Of a DNA stretch of 64,000 nt, positions 52,340-63,359 are shown in pieces; the first letter of the stretch is position 1; each line of letters starts with the position of its first letter. The stretch is taken from positions 10,001-74,000 of the forward strand of contig JAOTOM010002311.1 of assembly GCA_034440615.1 (NCBI GenBank), in the 5' to 3' direction. The notes under the pieces are model-generated. The model did no database searches. It was not told the origin of the DNA and saw only the letters and a program-made list of their open reading frames with translations. Made by a program: the position numbers and the translations under genes. This DNA is from Ashinkailepas kermadecensis (lineage: Eukaryota; Arthropoda; Thecostraca; Neolepadidae).

Positions 52340-53785
52340 CGGCCGGGCCGTGCAGTAGGCTGCAGAGCCAGTTGTCAACACACGGCCGGGCCGTGCAGTA
52401 GGCTGCAGAGCCAGCTGTCAACACACGGCTGATACCGTGCAGTAGGCTGCAGAGCCAGCTGTCAACACACGGCTGATACCGTGCAGTAGGCTGCAGAGCC
52501 AGCTGTCAACACACGGCTGATACCGTGCAGTAGGCTGCAGAGCCAGCTGTCAACACACGGCTGATACCGTGCAGTAGGCTGCAGAGCCAGCTGTCAATAC
52601 ACGGCTGATACCGTGCAGTAGGCTGCAGAGCCAGCTGTCAACACACGGCTGATACCGTGCAGTAGGCTGCAGAGCCAGCTGTCAACACACGGCTGATACC
52701 GTGCAGTAGGCTGCAGAGCCAGCTGTCAATACACGGCTGATACCGTGCAGTAGGCTGCAGAGCCAGCTGTCAATACACGGCTGATACCGTGCAGTAGGCT
52801 GCAGAGCCAGCTGTCAACACACGGCTGATACCGTGCAGTAGGCTGCAGAGCCAGCTGTCAACACACGGCTGATACCGTGCAGTAGGCTGCAGAGCCAGCT
52901 GTCAACACACGGCTGATACCGTGCAGTAGGCTGCAGAGCCAGCTGTCAACACACGGCTGATACCGTGCAGTAGGCTGCAGAGCCAGCTGTCAACACACGG
53001 CTGATACCGTGCAGTAGGCTGCAGAGCCAGCTGTCAACACACGGCTGATACCGTGCAGTAGGCTGCAGAGCCAGCTGTCAACACACGGCTGATACCGTGC
53101 AGTAGGCTGCAGAGCCAGCTGTCAACACACGGCTGATACCGTGCAGTAGGCTGCAGAGCCAGCTGTCAACACACGGCTGATACCGTGCAGTAGGCTGCAG
53201 AGCCAGTTGTAGGCTGATACCGTGCAGTAGGCTGCAGAGCCAGCTGTCAACACACGGCTGATACCTGCAGTAGGCTGCAGAGCCAGCTGTCAACACACGG
53301 CTGATACCGTGCAGTAGGCTGCAGAGCCAGCTGTCAACACACGGCTGATACCGTGCAGTAGGCTGCAGAGCCAGTTGTCAACACACGGCTGATACCGTGC
53401 AGTAGGCTGCAGAGCCAGCTGTCAACACACGGCTGATACCGTGCAGTAGGCTGCAGAGCCAGCTGTCAACACACGGCTGATACCGTGCAGTAGGCTGCAG
53501 AGCCAGCTGTCAACACACGGCTGATACCGTGCAGTAGGCTGCAGAGCCAGCTGTCAACACACGGCTGATACCGTGCAGTAGGCTGCAGAGCCAGCTGTCA
53601 ACACACGGCTGATACCGTGCAGTAGGCTGCAGAGCCAGCTGTCAACACACGGCTGATACCGTGCAGTAGGCTGCAGAGCCAGCTGTCAACACACGGCTGA
53701 TACCGTGCAGTAGGCTGCAGAGCCAGCTGTCAACACACGGCTGATACCGTGCAGTAGGCTGCAAAGCCAGCTGTCAACACACGGC
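52340..53785. repeat. 44-bp satellite, about 33 units (copy B)
   Basis: Unit ACACGGCTGATACCGTGCAG followed by TAGGCTGCAGAGCCAGCTGT and CAAC, with almost no variation apart from occasional CAATAC, a 13-bp deletion near 53,210 and a two-base loss near 53,265. Contains CTGCAG and CAGCTG palindromes in each unit. Only one or two units exist in the sister copies. Confidence 0.95.
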
Positions 53786-53789
53786 ACAC

Positions 53790-54550
53790 GCTCAGTGTTC
53801 CAACGTCCTCTGAAAATTTCAGGTGGCGCTTTTGCGTGGCACTATGCTTTCTATGTGGTGCTTTGCGAGCCCATACATCGCCAAGGGACTAATCTCGAAT
53901 TTGGAAACGCTAGGCGGTGATCACCGAGTTTCAGGTGTTGCTCATGCACGATCTTTCAACACAAACTCCATCCATGTCACAACGTCCGTTATTTTGACCA
54001 CCTGGCGGCCTACTTCTATCTGCATGGTGCCGTTGGATCTTGCGACACCTACCTCATTATCAATATTCCACTCACACAGTGGCGGATGAAGAGGTGATGG
54101 CACCGTCTGTCCGCCCGACCCGTCACTCAGAGTCGATGACTGATGGCCAGCATCCCACCGGCGCGCCGGCGCGCATTAGCAGCTGGCGGCCTGCTGCCCG
54201 ACCCGTCACTCAGAGTCGATGACTGATGGCCAGCATCCCACCGGCGCGCCGGCGCGCATTAGCAGCTGGCGGCCTGTTGCCCGACCGTTGTGTCTGCCAA
54301 GGAGTGCACTGATGTTTGAGGTGACACTTCGGGACCGTGTGGCGAACGGTGGTGGTTATTGGTTGCATTGTTGGTTATTGGCTATTGGTGTTTGCGACGC
54401 TCCGACCGCTGCACCATTGCGTCATGCGCCTCCAATCTCTCACGGCGATTGGTTGCGGGCGAAGAGTAACCACAGGTGGAACTCCAACCCACGTCCATGG
54501 AGTATTCAGTGCTATCAGGTGACATATTGCCAGAGCCTACTGATTACTGA
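53790..54550. other. No gene; contains an 83-bp tandem duplication
   Basis: Unique sequence after the 44-bp satellite. At 54,113-54,290 an 83-bp unit occurs about twice, containing the palindrome CCGGCGCGCCGG. A CAGTGGCGGATGAAG motif at 54,077 resembles a hAT-type end without a partner. Confidence 0.6.
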
Positions 54551-54561
54551 TTACTGATACT

Positions 54562-55085
54562 GTTTCCACCTGCTCCAAGCCTGCCCACTGCCTCAGCTGT
54601 AACACATCCGATCACCTCACCACTTCCAATCAATGCCCAGTTTGGCGCAAAGAGAAGGGAGTGTGCGCCGTCAAAGCCACGACCGGGGTGTCCTACCCCC
54701 AGGCCCGGAGATCTGTGGAGGCCACCTCCCCCTCGACCAAAACTTACGCCCAGGCGGCCACCGTCGCTCCCTCCACCCCTCGCGCCAGCACCACTTCTAC
54801 TTCTATTCAAACTGACATGATTCCCGGATTAGCTCCACTACAAAAACTCACAGCACTGACCACACCGACACAAACCACCCTGGCTCCCAATACACAAACC
54901 ACTCCGGCTCCCAACAAGCGGACCACTCCAGCGAGGACTGACAGGCCCCGCAGTCATTCAGCTGCGGAAGCAAATTATCGCTCCCCGTCAGCGGGCCGCC
55001 GATCGAGCCCGGCGCGACCAGCGCCGGCCGGCGACCCGAACGACTCCCAGCCGGCAGGCATCCCCCGCGGCAGTGACCGGCCGCC
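54562..55085 (+). pseudogene. ORF1 (Gag-like) C-terminal part of the second I-group LINE
   Basis: Opens in the last Cys knuckle (CLSCNTSDHLTTSNQC), continues CPVWRKEKGVCAVK and GVSYPQARRSVEA, the usual I-group Gag end, then KTYAQAATVAPSTPRAS and a Thr/Pro/Ser-rich tail to about 55,085. The N-terminal part is missing by 5' truncation. Confidence 0.75.
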
Positions 55086-55239
55086 GTGAACCGGCCGCCA
55101 AGGTCACCGGTCGGCCGGACGGCTATGGCGGAAACACCGCCACCGCCCGCACCCAACACACATGTCCGCCAGAACTACACTCCTGGCTCCGACATGCACC
55201 GAAAGTTGCGGACAAACACTAACACTTTGATTCCCGATG

Positions 55240-58200
55240 TCCACACTTTTACAATGGAATTGCCGCAGCCTGATCTCCAAATGGGCCGAAAAGAAAGTTT
55301 TTTTTTCAGTATTATCACACCTATTCTCATAGCACTCCAAGAAACATTGTTTTTACCTAACGATACATACAACTTTAACCTTTTCAATTATTCACTGTAT
55401 CGTCACGACGAGGTCCGCGGATCACATCGCAGTGGCGGTACAGCACTTTACATAAACAATGATTTCACACATACACAAATTACACTTAATACACAATTAC
55501 AAGCCGTAGCTTGTACATTGCGTTTATATGGTAGAAATATAGATGTGTGCCCCATTTATATTCCACCACACACCGACAACACAAATATTTTGACACATTT
55601 AGAAAACCTTATAGCACATTTCAAGAACCCTTTCATATTAATCGGAGACTTTAATGCACACAGTCCAGCCTGGGATCAAGCACGTACACAAGGAGACACT
55701 CGAGGACACATCGAACAATTTTTAGACCGACATAATTTAGTATTACTTAACACAGGAGAAGCAACAATTTTTTTCACCTTGGACATGATACAAAAACAGT
55801 TGTTGATTTATAAATATGCTCTCCGACCCTGGCCAACGATTTTGACTGGACCATTGATACCGACATTCAGGACAGCGACCACTACCCCATCAAATTAACA
55901 CCGACATTTTCAACTGCGACCGATACCACACCCAGTTTCATCCCCCGCTGGAAAATTTCGAAGGCCGATTGGACAACATTTCAGGAACTTTCACATATTC
56001 AATACAACCCCAACATTTCTCCCATGGAAAACATCAACTTAATTACAAATACACTTATCGAAGCAGCATCTACTACAATTTCACTCACCAAGCCTTTTGC
56101 AAAACGTAAGTCGGTACCTTGGTGGACTCCCGAAATTGCACGTGCCATTGCGGTAAGAAAAAGAGCATTTAGGAAATACCTCAGACACCCCGATCAACAA
56201 CATTTAATTATACGTAACCATGAACGAGCGAGGACACGCCGCCTTATTCGCGATGCTAGGCGTCATTCATGGTCAGAATATTTAAAACAGCTTACTTTTC
56301 GAACACCTTTAAGCCAAATCTGGCAATTAATCCGCCGATTGTCCGGACGCACCCCATTTAAATCACTCCCGGCCCTCAAAATCCAAAACATCACCATTAC
56401 AGATCCAAAAGCAGTAGTAAACACAATAGCGGACACCATGGCTCTCAGCATAGCTCGGATAACAATTGCAGACCAGAATTCTTACAAAATGCACAATCCA
56501 CTTTTCACACCGATTTAACACAATTCCATTCTGCCAACACTGAAACATACAATGCTCCTTTTCAAATTTCAGAACTGGAGACAGCCATTTCCTCCGCCGG
56601 CAATACTTCCGTAGGGCCGGACAATTTACATTATTCCTTTTTCAGACATTTACCAGATCACACCAAACATTGCATTTTGCACACACTTAATGTACTATGG
56701 ACAACTCACGCCTTCCCCGAAACTTGGAAAGAATCTTTAATTATACCCATCCCAAAACCTGGCAAGGACCACAGTAACCCCACTCATTTTCGACCCATTT
56801 CACTCACCAGTTGTTTAGGAAAACTTTTTGGACGCATAGTCATCAAAAGACTGAACTGGCACCTGGAAACAAATTCCCTTCTATCTCCATTTCAATGTGG
56901 TTTTCCGCGAGGACTCAGTACAATAGATCACCTTATTCGGCTAGAAACAGACATCCCCCAAGGCTACAACAAAACATGAACACACAATCGCAGTTTTTTA
57001 GACATCAGCAAAGCTTACGATATGGTTTTCAAACCCGCATTACTTTTCCAAATTCAGCAAATCGGTGTAAAAGGACATTTAGCTCATTATTTAGTAGGTT
57101 TTTGTATCCGATACTCGCCCATTCGACGTCAGGTGCCGGTCAGCCATTTCCGATCCACATATTTTGCAAAATGGACTACCACAGGGAAGCTGCATTTCAC
57201 CAGTTTTATTCAACCTCATCATTAACGACCTTTTCACCGACATGCCTATTAATATATCATATTCTTTGTTTGCCGATGACAGCGCAATTCGGTGTCCCGG
57301 AAAAAATTACGAGCATTGTTTGTTTCACCTACAAAACGCACTAAACAATATATATCAATGGTCCCTCAAGAATGGTTTCATTTTTTCCGCTACAAAATCT
57401 GCAACCATGATATTTAGCAAATATCTTCCCCGCCCAATTCCAGAAACACCACTTCACCTCGGAAACAATGATATAATTGTAAATTCGTTTAAATTTCTTG
57501 GTATTATTTTTGACCGTAGGCTTTCAATGCATAAACACATCAAACACATACAGAACAAATGTTTTCACACCCTGAATTTATTTCGATGCATCACTTCTTC
57601 ATCACTTGGAGCCAATCGTCGTACACTTCTACTACTTTACGAATCTTTAGTTCTACCCATAATTGAATATGGATCCGTTGTATATACCGGTGCTAGCACA
57701 TCCTCCTTACACATTTTAGACACCATTCAAAATAAATTTCTCCGTATCGCACTCGGTGCAATGACAACTTCACCCATCATTTCTTTAGAAGCCGAATCTG
57801 GAATTCCTCCACTAGCTCTCCGTAGAATGCAGCAAACACTTAGATACGCCTCCAAAATTCAATTTCACGCAAACCACCCCACACACACGTCATTACAAAT
57901 TCTCCCAAATTTACATCATGATTATTTAGGTCCAGCCGAAAAACGAACTGGTCTCACCATAGCTTCTCGAGTCAAAACATTTTCTGAACAGCTTCATTTC
58001 ATTATTCCACGCATTACTTCTCCTTCTCCACCAACTACATCACCGTGGCAGATAGCCGAACGACACATTTTTTATTTAACCACCACTCCAAAATCACAGC
58101 TTTGTCCAGAATATGCGAAACACAAATTTTACAAATTTCGGTCTCGTTATTCTCATGTTCCTTTTGTTTTTACTGACGGTTCGAAAGACGCAAACTTTGC

Positions 58201-59190
58201 AGGAAATGCCACAGGTTCGGGAACATACAAAAAACAACATCGACTACCAGACGGAACATCAATTTTCATCGCCGAATTACATGCTATCCTCATTGCCCTC
58301 CGTTACATTCCCAATCGTTTTCTCTGTCGCCCCATGCGCAGCGTCGTCATTTGTTCGGACTCCAAATCTGTTTTATAATCTCTTTCGTAGTTTTCTTTTT
58401 CACATCATTGCCATATCTCTATTTATGAAACGTTAGGAACACTTCATCTGATGGGAGTGAAGGTCCGTTTCCTGTGGGTGCCCAGTCACTGCGGCATCCC
58501 AGGGAACGAAGAAGCCGACACATTAGCAAAAGCATCATTACACTTCCAAAACATTACAGAAATTCCACCACATTTTGAAGGTATTAAATCATCAATACAA
58601 CAGAGCATTCGACATTCATGGACACAAAATTGGACACAAAACACAAACCATACACAATTACGTATCATCAAACCTGTCGTCGATATCTGGACCACATCAT
58701 ATAAAAAAACCGACACGAAGAAAAAGTCTGTGATCACGTTTACGCATTGGCCATAGGGGACGAGTGGTCTAGGGGTTAGATTCTCGTCTCACAATCGAGA
58801 GATCGTGGGTTCGAATCTTACCTGTCGCTACTCTTTGCCCGCGACCAATCGGCGTGAGAGATTGGCGACGGTATATGACTCAACGGTCGACGTGTCGTAA
58901 AACCAATAACCAACCAACCAGCATTGGCCATGCTTTTCTTACACAACGATATTCTACACGGCTTTACTCAGACCTTCATGCCCATCATGCAACACCTATC
59001 TTACAGTTACACATATTCTTCTTCACTGCCAGAAGTTCCACGGCCCTCGAAAAATACTGACGGCCTATTGCCATATACACAAAATTCCGTTTTCTCTGCC
59101 AACACTGTTGGGGGATAATCATCCATTTCTCCTCAAACTACTTTTCATTTTTCTTCCACCAAACCAACTTGTTCCAGGGCTTATAAACTG
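55240..59190 (+). pseudogene. ORF2 of the second I-group LINE (endonuclease, RT, RNase H)
   Basis: Motifs in order: LLQWNCRSLISKWAEKK, IALQETLFLPN, FILIGDFNAHSPAWD and DSDHYPIKL (endonuclease); VPWWTPEIARAIAVRKRAFR; GPDNLHYSFFRHLPDHTKH, IPIPKPGKDHSNPTHFRPIS and GLPQGSCISPVLFNLIINDL, SYSLFADDSAIRC (FADD at 57,269-57,280), FKFLGIIFDRRLSMHKHIKH (RT); FVFTDGSKDANF, FIAELHAILIAL, VVICSDSKSVL and LWVPSHCGIPGNEEADTLAK (RNase H). After the SINE at 58,755-58,920 the frame continues with HWPCFSY and a Cys/His tail near 59,030. Frame breaks at about 55,300 (T-run), 55,770, 56,515, 56,970, 57,170 and 58,375. Confidence 0.9.
58755..58920 (+). mobile_element. tRNA-derived SINE, 166 bp, nested in the LINE
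   Basis: A perfect 11-bp target duplication GCATTGGCCAT flanks it (58,744-58,754 and 58,921-58,931). The head has an RNA polymerase III A box TGGTCTAGGGG and a B box GTTCGAATC, and the anticodon-loop-like CTCACAA (CAC) suggests a valine tRNA origin, though the acceptor stem no longer pairs. The body reads GACCAATCGGCGTGAGAG... and the tail ends AATAACCAACCAACCA. Not a functional tRNA. Confidence 0.9.
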
Positions 59191-59232
59191 ACTTTTCCAG
59201 CACTATAATTTTTCTCTTTTTTCTCTTTCCAC

Positions 59233-59264
59233 GGCACGAAATGGCCTGAGGAGGCCGAAGTGCC
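59233..59264 (+). promoter_or_regulatory. 3'-terminal stem-loop of the second I-group LINE
   Basis: GGCAC...GGCC TGAGGA GGCC...GTGCC forms a two-part stem directly before TAATCAAACAAAATG. Same position and design as the hairpin at 35,675-35,707 but with different sequence, suggesting a conserved role in retrotransposition (inference). Confidence 0.55.
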
Positions 59265-59340
59265 TAATCAAACAAAATGCAACCCACGTCTCGGTTGAAA
59301 GACGGGTACCTCAGCCATAGACTATGCTTGCCAGCTCCGA

Positions 59341-59860
59341 ATGGTATGCAGGGTGGGTGGCTGTGTGCCCCTCGGTACGGTATGCAGGGTGGGTGGCTGT
59401 GTGCCCCTCGGTACGGTATGCAGGGTGGGTGGCTGTGTGCCCCTCGGTACGGTATACAGGGTGGGTGGCTGTGTGCCCCTCGGTACGGTATGCAGGGTGG
59501 GTGGCTGTGTGCCCCTCGGTACAGTATACAGGGTCGGTGGCTGTGTGCCCCTCGGCACGGTATGCAGGGTGGGTGGCTGTGCCCCTCGGTACGGTATACA
59601 GGGTGGGTGGCTGTGTGCCCCTCGGTACGGTATGCAGGGTGGGTGGCTGTGTGCCCATCGATACGATATGCAGGGTGGGTGGCTGTGTGGCCCCTCGGTA
59701 CGGTATACAGGGTGGGTGGCTGTGTGCCCCTCGGTACGGTATACAGGGTGGGTGGCTGTGTGCCCCTCGGTACGGTATACAGGGTGGGTGGCTGCGTGCC
59801 CCTCGGTTCGGTATGCAGGGCGGGTACCTGTGTGTCCCTCGGTACGGTATGCAGGGCGGG
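59341..59860. repeat. 36-bp satellite, about 14 units
   Basis: Unit GGTATGCAGGGTGGGTGGCT then GTGTGCCCCTCGGTAC; the period is exactly 36 bp (59,343, 59,379). As a multiple of three it gives stable 12-residue peptide repeats on both strands (plus: MQGGWLCAPRYG; minus: GTQPPTLYTVPR). No start context, splice site or conserved domain supports translation. Confidence 0.95.
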
Positions 59861-59905
59861 TGCCTGTGTTTCTGTGTGTCCTAACAGTCCTACGGCACCG
59901 ATTCC

Positions 59906-59965
59906 GTGATACACGCTGTGATACACGCTGTGATACACGCAGTGATACACGCTGTGATACACGCG
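59906..59965. repeat. 12-bp repeat, five units
   Basis: GTGATACACGCT repeated with one GCA variant. Confidence 0.93.
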
Positions 59966-60230
59966 TAAGGAGACGAACGGTAAGCGGAGCCTGATAAGCT
60001 GGCTACTGATAAGCTGGAACAGCTGGCCTAATAAGGTCGGAAACGAGCTACCCTGTGTGTGCATTGACGGCACGAAACTATCTTGGTCGACATTCTGCCG
60101 TTGAACTGAAATTCATGGATCGGATGCTTGGGCTAGTGTTCGCGCAACAAGCTCTGTCGAGCGATTTTACCCTGGTCCATAAAGCCACCAGAGCAATACT
60201 CCGGATAAAAATTGTCGTTAAAATTGAATG

Positions 60231-60294
60231 GGCAGGGGGGGGCAGTCGCCCCCCCCCCCTGCCGTCAAACAGGGGGGGGGGGCGCCGCCCCCCT
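60231..60294. repeat. G/C-run hairpin region
   Basis: GGCAGGGGGGGG, then C10, GCC, then CAGGGGGGGGGGCGCC and GCCCCCCTG form nested inverted repeats able to fold into strong hairpins or G-quadruplexes. Runs of this length are poorly resolved by sequencing. Confidence 0.8.
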
Positions 60295-60439
60295 GAAATT
60301 TGAGGAGGCCCCTATCCGGAAATGCACAGGACAAAAGTGAGTAATGAGGCCAACGAGACACGAGAGGAGGCCTCCAAGACGTGAGAGGAGGCCCCTAATT
60401 TGAAGAAGGAGTCACCTAGGAGAGGATAGGAGGACCCAG

Positions 60440-62375
60440 AAATCACGAGAGTGCCAAGAATTGGCACGGAGGCCCCCAGGAATGCAAAGGATGCCCCAGG
60501 ATTGCAAAGGAGGCCCCCAGGATTGCAAAGGAGGCCTCCAGGATTACAAAGGAGGCCCCCAGGATTGAAAAGGAGGCCCCCAGGATTGCAAAGGAGGCCC
60601 CCAGGATTGCAAAGGAGGCCCCCAGGTTTGCAAAGGAGGCCCCCAGGATTGCAAAGGAGGCCCCCAGGTTTGCAAAGTAGGACTCCAGGATTGCAAAGGA
60701 GACCCCCAGGATTGCAAAGGAGGCCTCCAGGATTACAAAGGAGGCCCCCAGGATTGCAAAGGAGGCCCCCAGGATTGCAAAGGAGGCCTCCAGGATTACA
60801 AATGAGGCCCCCAGGATTGAAAAGGAGGCCCCCAGGATTGAAAGGGAGGCCCCAGGATCGCAAAAGAGGCTCCCAGGATCGCAAAGGAGGCCACCAGGAT
60901 TTCGAAGGAGGACTCCAGGATTGCAAAGGAGGCCCCCGGGATTGCAAAGGAGGCCCCCAGGATTGCAAAGGAGGCCCCCAGGTTTGCAAAGGAGGACTCC
61001 AGGATTGCAAAGGAGACCTCCAGGAATGCAAAGGAGGCCCTCACGATTGCAAAGGAGGCCCCCAGGTTTGCAAAGGAGGACTCAAGGATTGCAAAGGAGG
61101 CCCCCAGGAATGCAAAGGAGGCCCCCTGGATTGCAAAGGAGGCCTACAGGATTGCAAAGGAGGCACCCAGGTTTGCAAAGGAGGACCCCATGATTGCAAA
61201 GGAGGCCCCATGGATTGCAAAGGAGGCCCCCACGATTGCAAAGGAGGCCCCCATGATTGAAAAGGAGGCCCCCAAGAATGCAAAGGAGGCCCCCAGGATT
61301 GCAAAGGAGGCCTCCATGATTACAAAGGAGGCCCCATGGATTGAAAAGGAGGCCCCCAGGATTGCAAAGGAGGCACCCAGGTTTGCAAAGGAGGACTCCA
61401 GGATTGCAAAGGAAACCCCCAGGAATGCAAAGGAGGCCCTCACGATTGCAAAGGAGGCCTCCAGGATTACAAAGGAGGCCCCCAGGATTGCAAAGGAGGC
61501 CCCCAGGATTGTAAAAGAGACCTCCAGGATTACAAAGGAGGCCCCCAGGATTGAAAAGGAGGCCCCAGAATTGCAAAAGAGGCTCCCAGGATTGCAAAGG
61601 AGGTCACCAGGATTTCAAAGGAGTACTCCAGGATTGCAAAGGAGGCCCCCAGGATTGCAAAGGAGGCCCCCAGGATTGCAAAGGAGGCCCCCAGGTTTGC
61701 AAAGGAGGACTCCAGGATTGCAAAGGAGACCCCCACGAATGCAAAGGAGGCCTCGACGATTGCAAAGGAGGTCTCCAGGATTACAAAGGAGGCCCCAGGA
61801 TTGCAAAGGAGGCCCCCAAGATTGCAAAGGAGGCCCCAGGATTGCAAAAGAGGCTCCCAGGATTACAAAGGAGACCACCAGGATTTCAAAGGACTCCAGG
61901 ATTACAAAGGAGGCCCCAGGATTGCAAAGGAGGCCCCAGGATTACAAAGGAGGCCACCAGGATTACAAAGGAGGACTCCAGGATTGCAAAGGAGGCCCCC
62001 GGGAATGCAAATGAGGCCCCCAGGATTGCAAAATATTCCCCCAGGATTGCAAAGGAGGCCCACAGGATTGCAAAGGAGGCCTCCAGGATTACAAAGGAGG
62101 CCCCCAGGATTACAAAGGAGGCCCCCATGATTAAAAAGGAGGCCCCCAGGATTGCAAAGGAGGCCCCAGGATTGCAAAGGAGTCCCCCCGGATTGCACAG
62201 GAGGCCCCTAGGATTGCAAAGGAGGCCCTCAGGATTGCGAAGAAAGCCCACAGGATTGTAAAGGAGGCCCCCAGGATTGCAAAGGAGGCCCCAGGATTGC
62301 AAAGGAGACCCCCATGATTGCAAAGGAGGCCCCCAGGATTACAAAGGATGCTCCCAGGATTGCAAAGGAGGCCCC
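60440..62375. repeat. 23-bp satellite, about 80 units
   Basis: Unit AGGAGGCCCCCAGGATTGCA then AAG. Variants GATTACAAAG, GTTTGCAAAG and AATGCAAAG recur in an ordered way, implying higher-order units of several monomers. The array is stop-poor in all frames, which generates the long overlapping frames on both strands. Confidence 0.94.
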
Positions 62376-62389
62376 AATACGGGAAGGGA

Positions 62390-63350
62390 GACCTCAGAAA
62401 ATGAGAGAAGGCCCTAAGACGGAAGAGAAAGCCAGTGGATATGAGATGAGGTTTCGGAGACGTAAAAGCAGTCCCCGAAACGGGTAAGGTTCCACCAAGA
62501 TAGAAAAGGATAATCCAGAAAAGTGGCAGGAAGCACCTAATTTGGACGAGGACGATATAAGATTGGAAAGAGACCCTATGATGCACGAGGAAGCCCCTAA
62601 AATAGGAGAGAATGGCCATTAGATAAGAGGGATGGCTCCCAGGCGAGAAAGAAGGCTTCAAGACGGGTAGGAAGGTCCCCAGGAAATGACAAGGTAACTG
62701 AGATCGGAAAGGTTGCGTGTAATTTGGAAGAGGAGCCACCTAAGAGAGAACAGGAGTCCACCAGGAGATAAGGGGCCAACCTTAAAATGGGAAAAGATAG
62801 AATCAAAACGCGGAACAGGAGGCCCCGAAGACGTGAGAGGAGGCCCCTAATTTGAAAAAGAAAGCCTCCAAAAAAAAAAGGAGGCCCCTGCCGGACTTGA
62901 GAGGGGTTCCTCGAGATGGAGTAGGTCTCCAGGGCCGAATGAAGCCCCGACGACCGGAAGGAATTCCCAGGAAATGAGAGAAGGCCCTTAAAATGGGAGT
63001 GGTAGGTAGCAGGTATGGAAGGAGGCGAGGTTTCCAAAATTGAAGATCCCTCAAGACGGGTAAGCTTTGCGAGGACAAAGGAGGATGCCCACGAGGCGTG
63101 GCAGGAGGCCCCTAATTTGGCAGAGGATGCCCCTGGAACATGAGAGGAAGTCCCATGCCATGTTAAAGGGACCCCAGGATGTGGGAGGAGGTCCTCCAAA
63201 ACGGGAGAGGAGGACTATTGAATATGGAGGAGGGTAGGCCGGACGAGAAGACGTCCAAAACCGGTAAAGAAGCTCCAGGAAATGAGACGAGACCCATAAG
63301 ACGCGAGAGGAGGTCTATAATTTGCCAGAAGCACCTGAAATGGCAGGAGT
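62390..63350. repeat. Decayed ~30-bp repeat region
   Basis: Diverged units containing GAGAGGAGGCCCCTAATTTG or similar. The same motif occurs at 60,367-60,400, on the other side of the 23-bp array. Possibly the ancestral form of that array. Confidence 0.6.
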
Positions 63351-63359
63351 CGTGCCGGG

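Larger units (their letters stand above)
33873..52345. other. Segmental duplication, copy B
   Basis: Counterpart of copy A (see there for the matched intervals). Left limit placed where CCCCTACAGCC and AAAGGAAACACC begin to match. Carries its own LINE (35,653-42,076), a 1.76-kb insertion (43,111-44,875) and an LTR-like block (45,166-46,166). On the right it loses similarity in the 44-bp array. Confidence 0.9.
54555..59275 (+). mobile_element. 5'-truncated I-group LINE interrupted by a SINE
   Basis: Begins inside the zinc-knuckle part of ORF1 near 54,562 and runs through endonuclease, RT, RNase H and Cys-rich tail to a stem-loop (59,233-59,264) and AATCAAACAAAATG at 59,275. A SINE is nested at 58,755-58,920. 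Codons are A/T-rich in ORF2, unlike its GC-rich surroundings and unlike the other I-group LINE, so it belongs to a different family. Frame changes make it non-functional. The 5' limit and target duplication are uncertain. Confidence 0.85.

Noticed and set aside
58755..58827. A functional tRNA-Val(CAC) gene
   Set aside because: The acceptor stem does not pair, the anticodon stem has a mismatch, and the unit continues into a SINE body with target duplications.
60451..62261. Several 200-270-codon frames
   Set aside because: All are readings of the 23-bp satellite, present in every frame on both strands.
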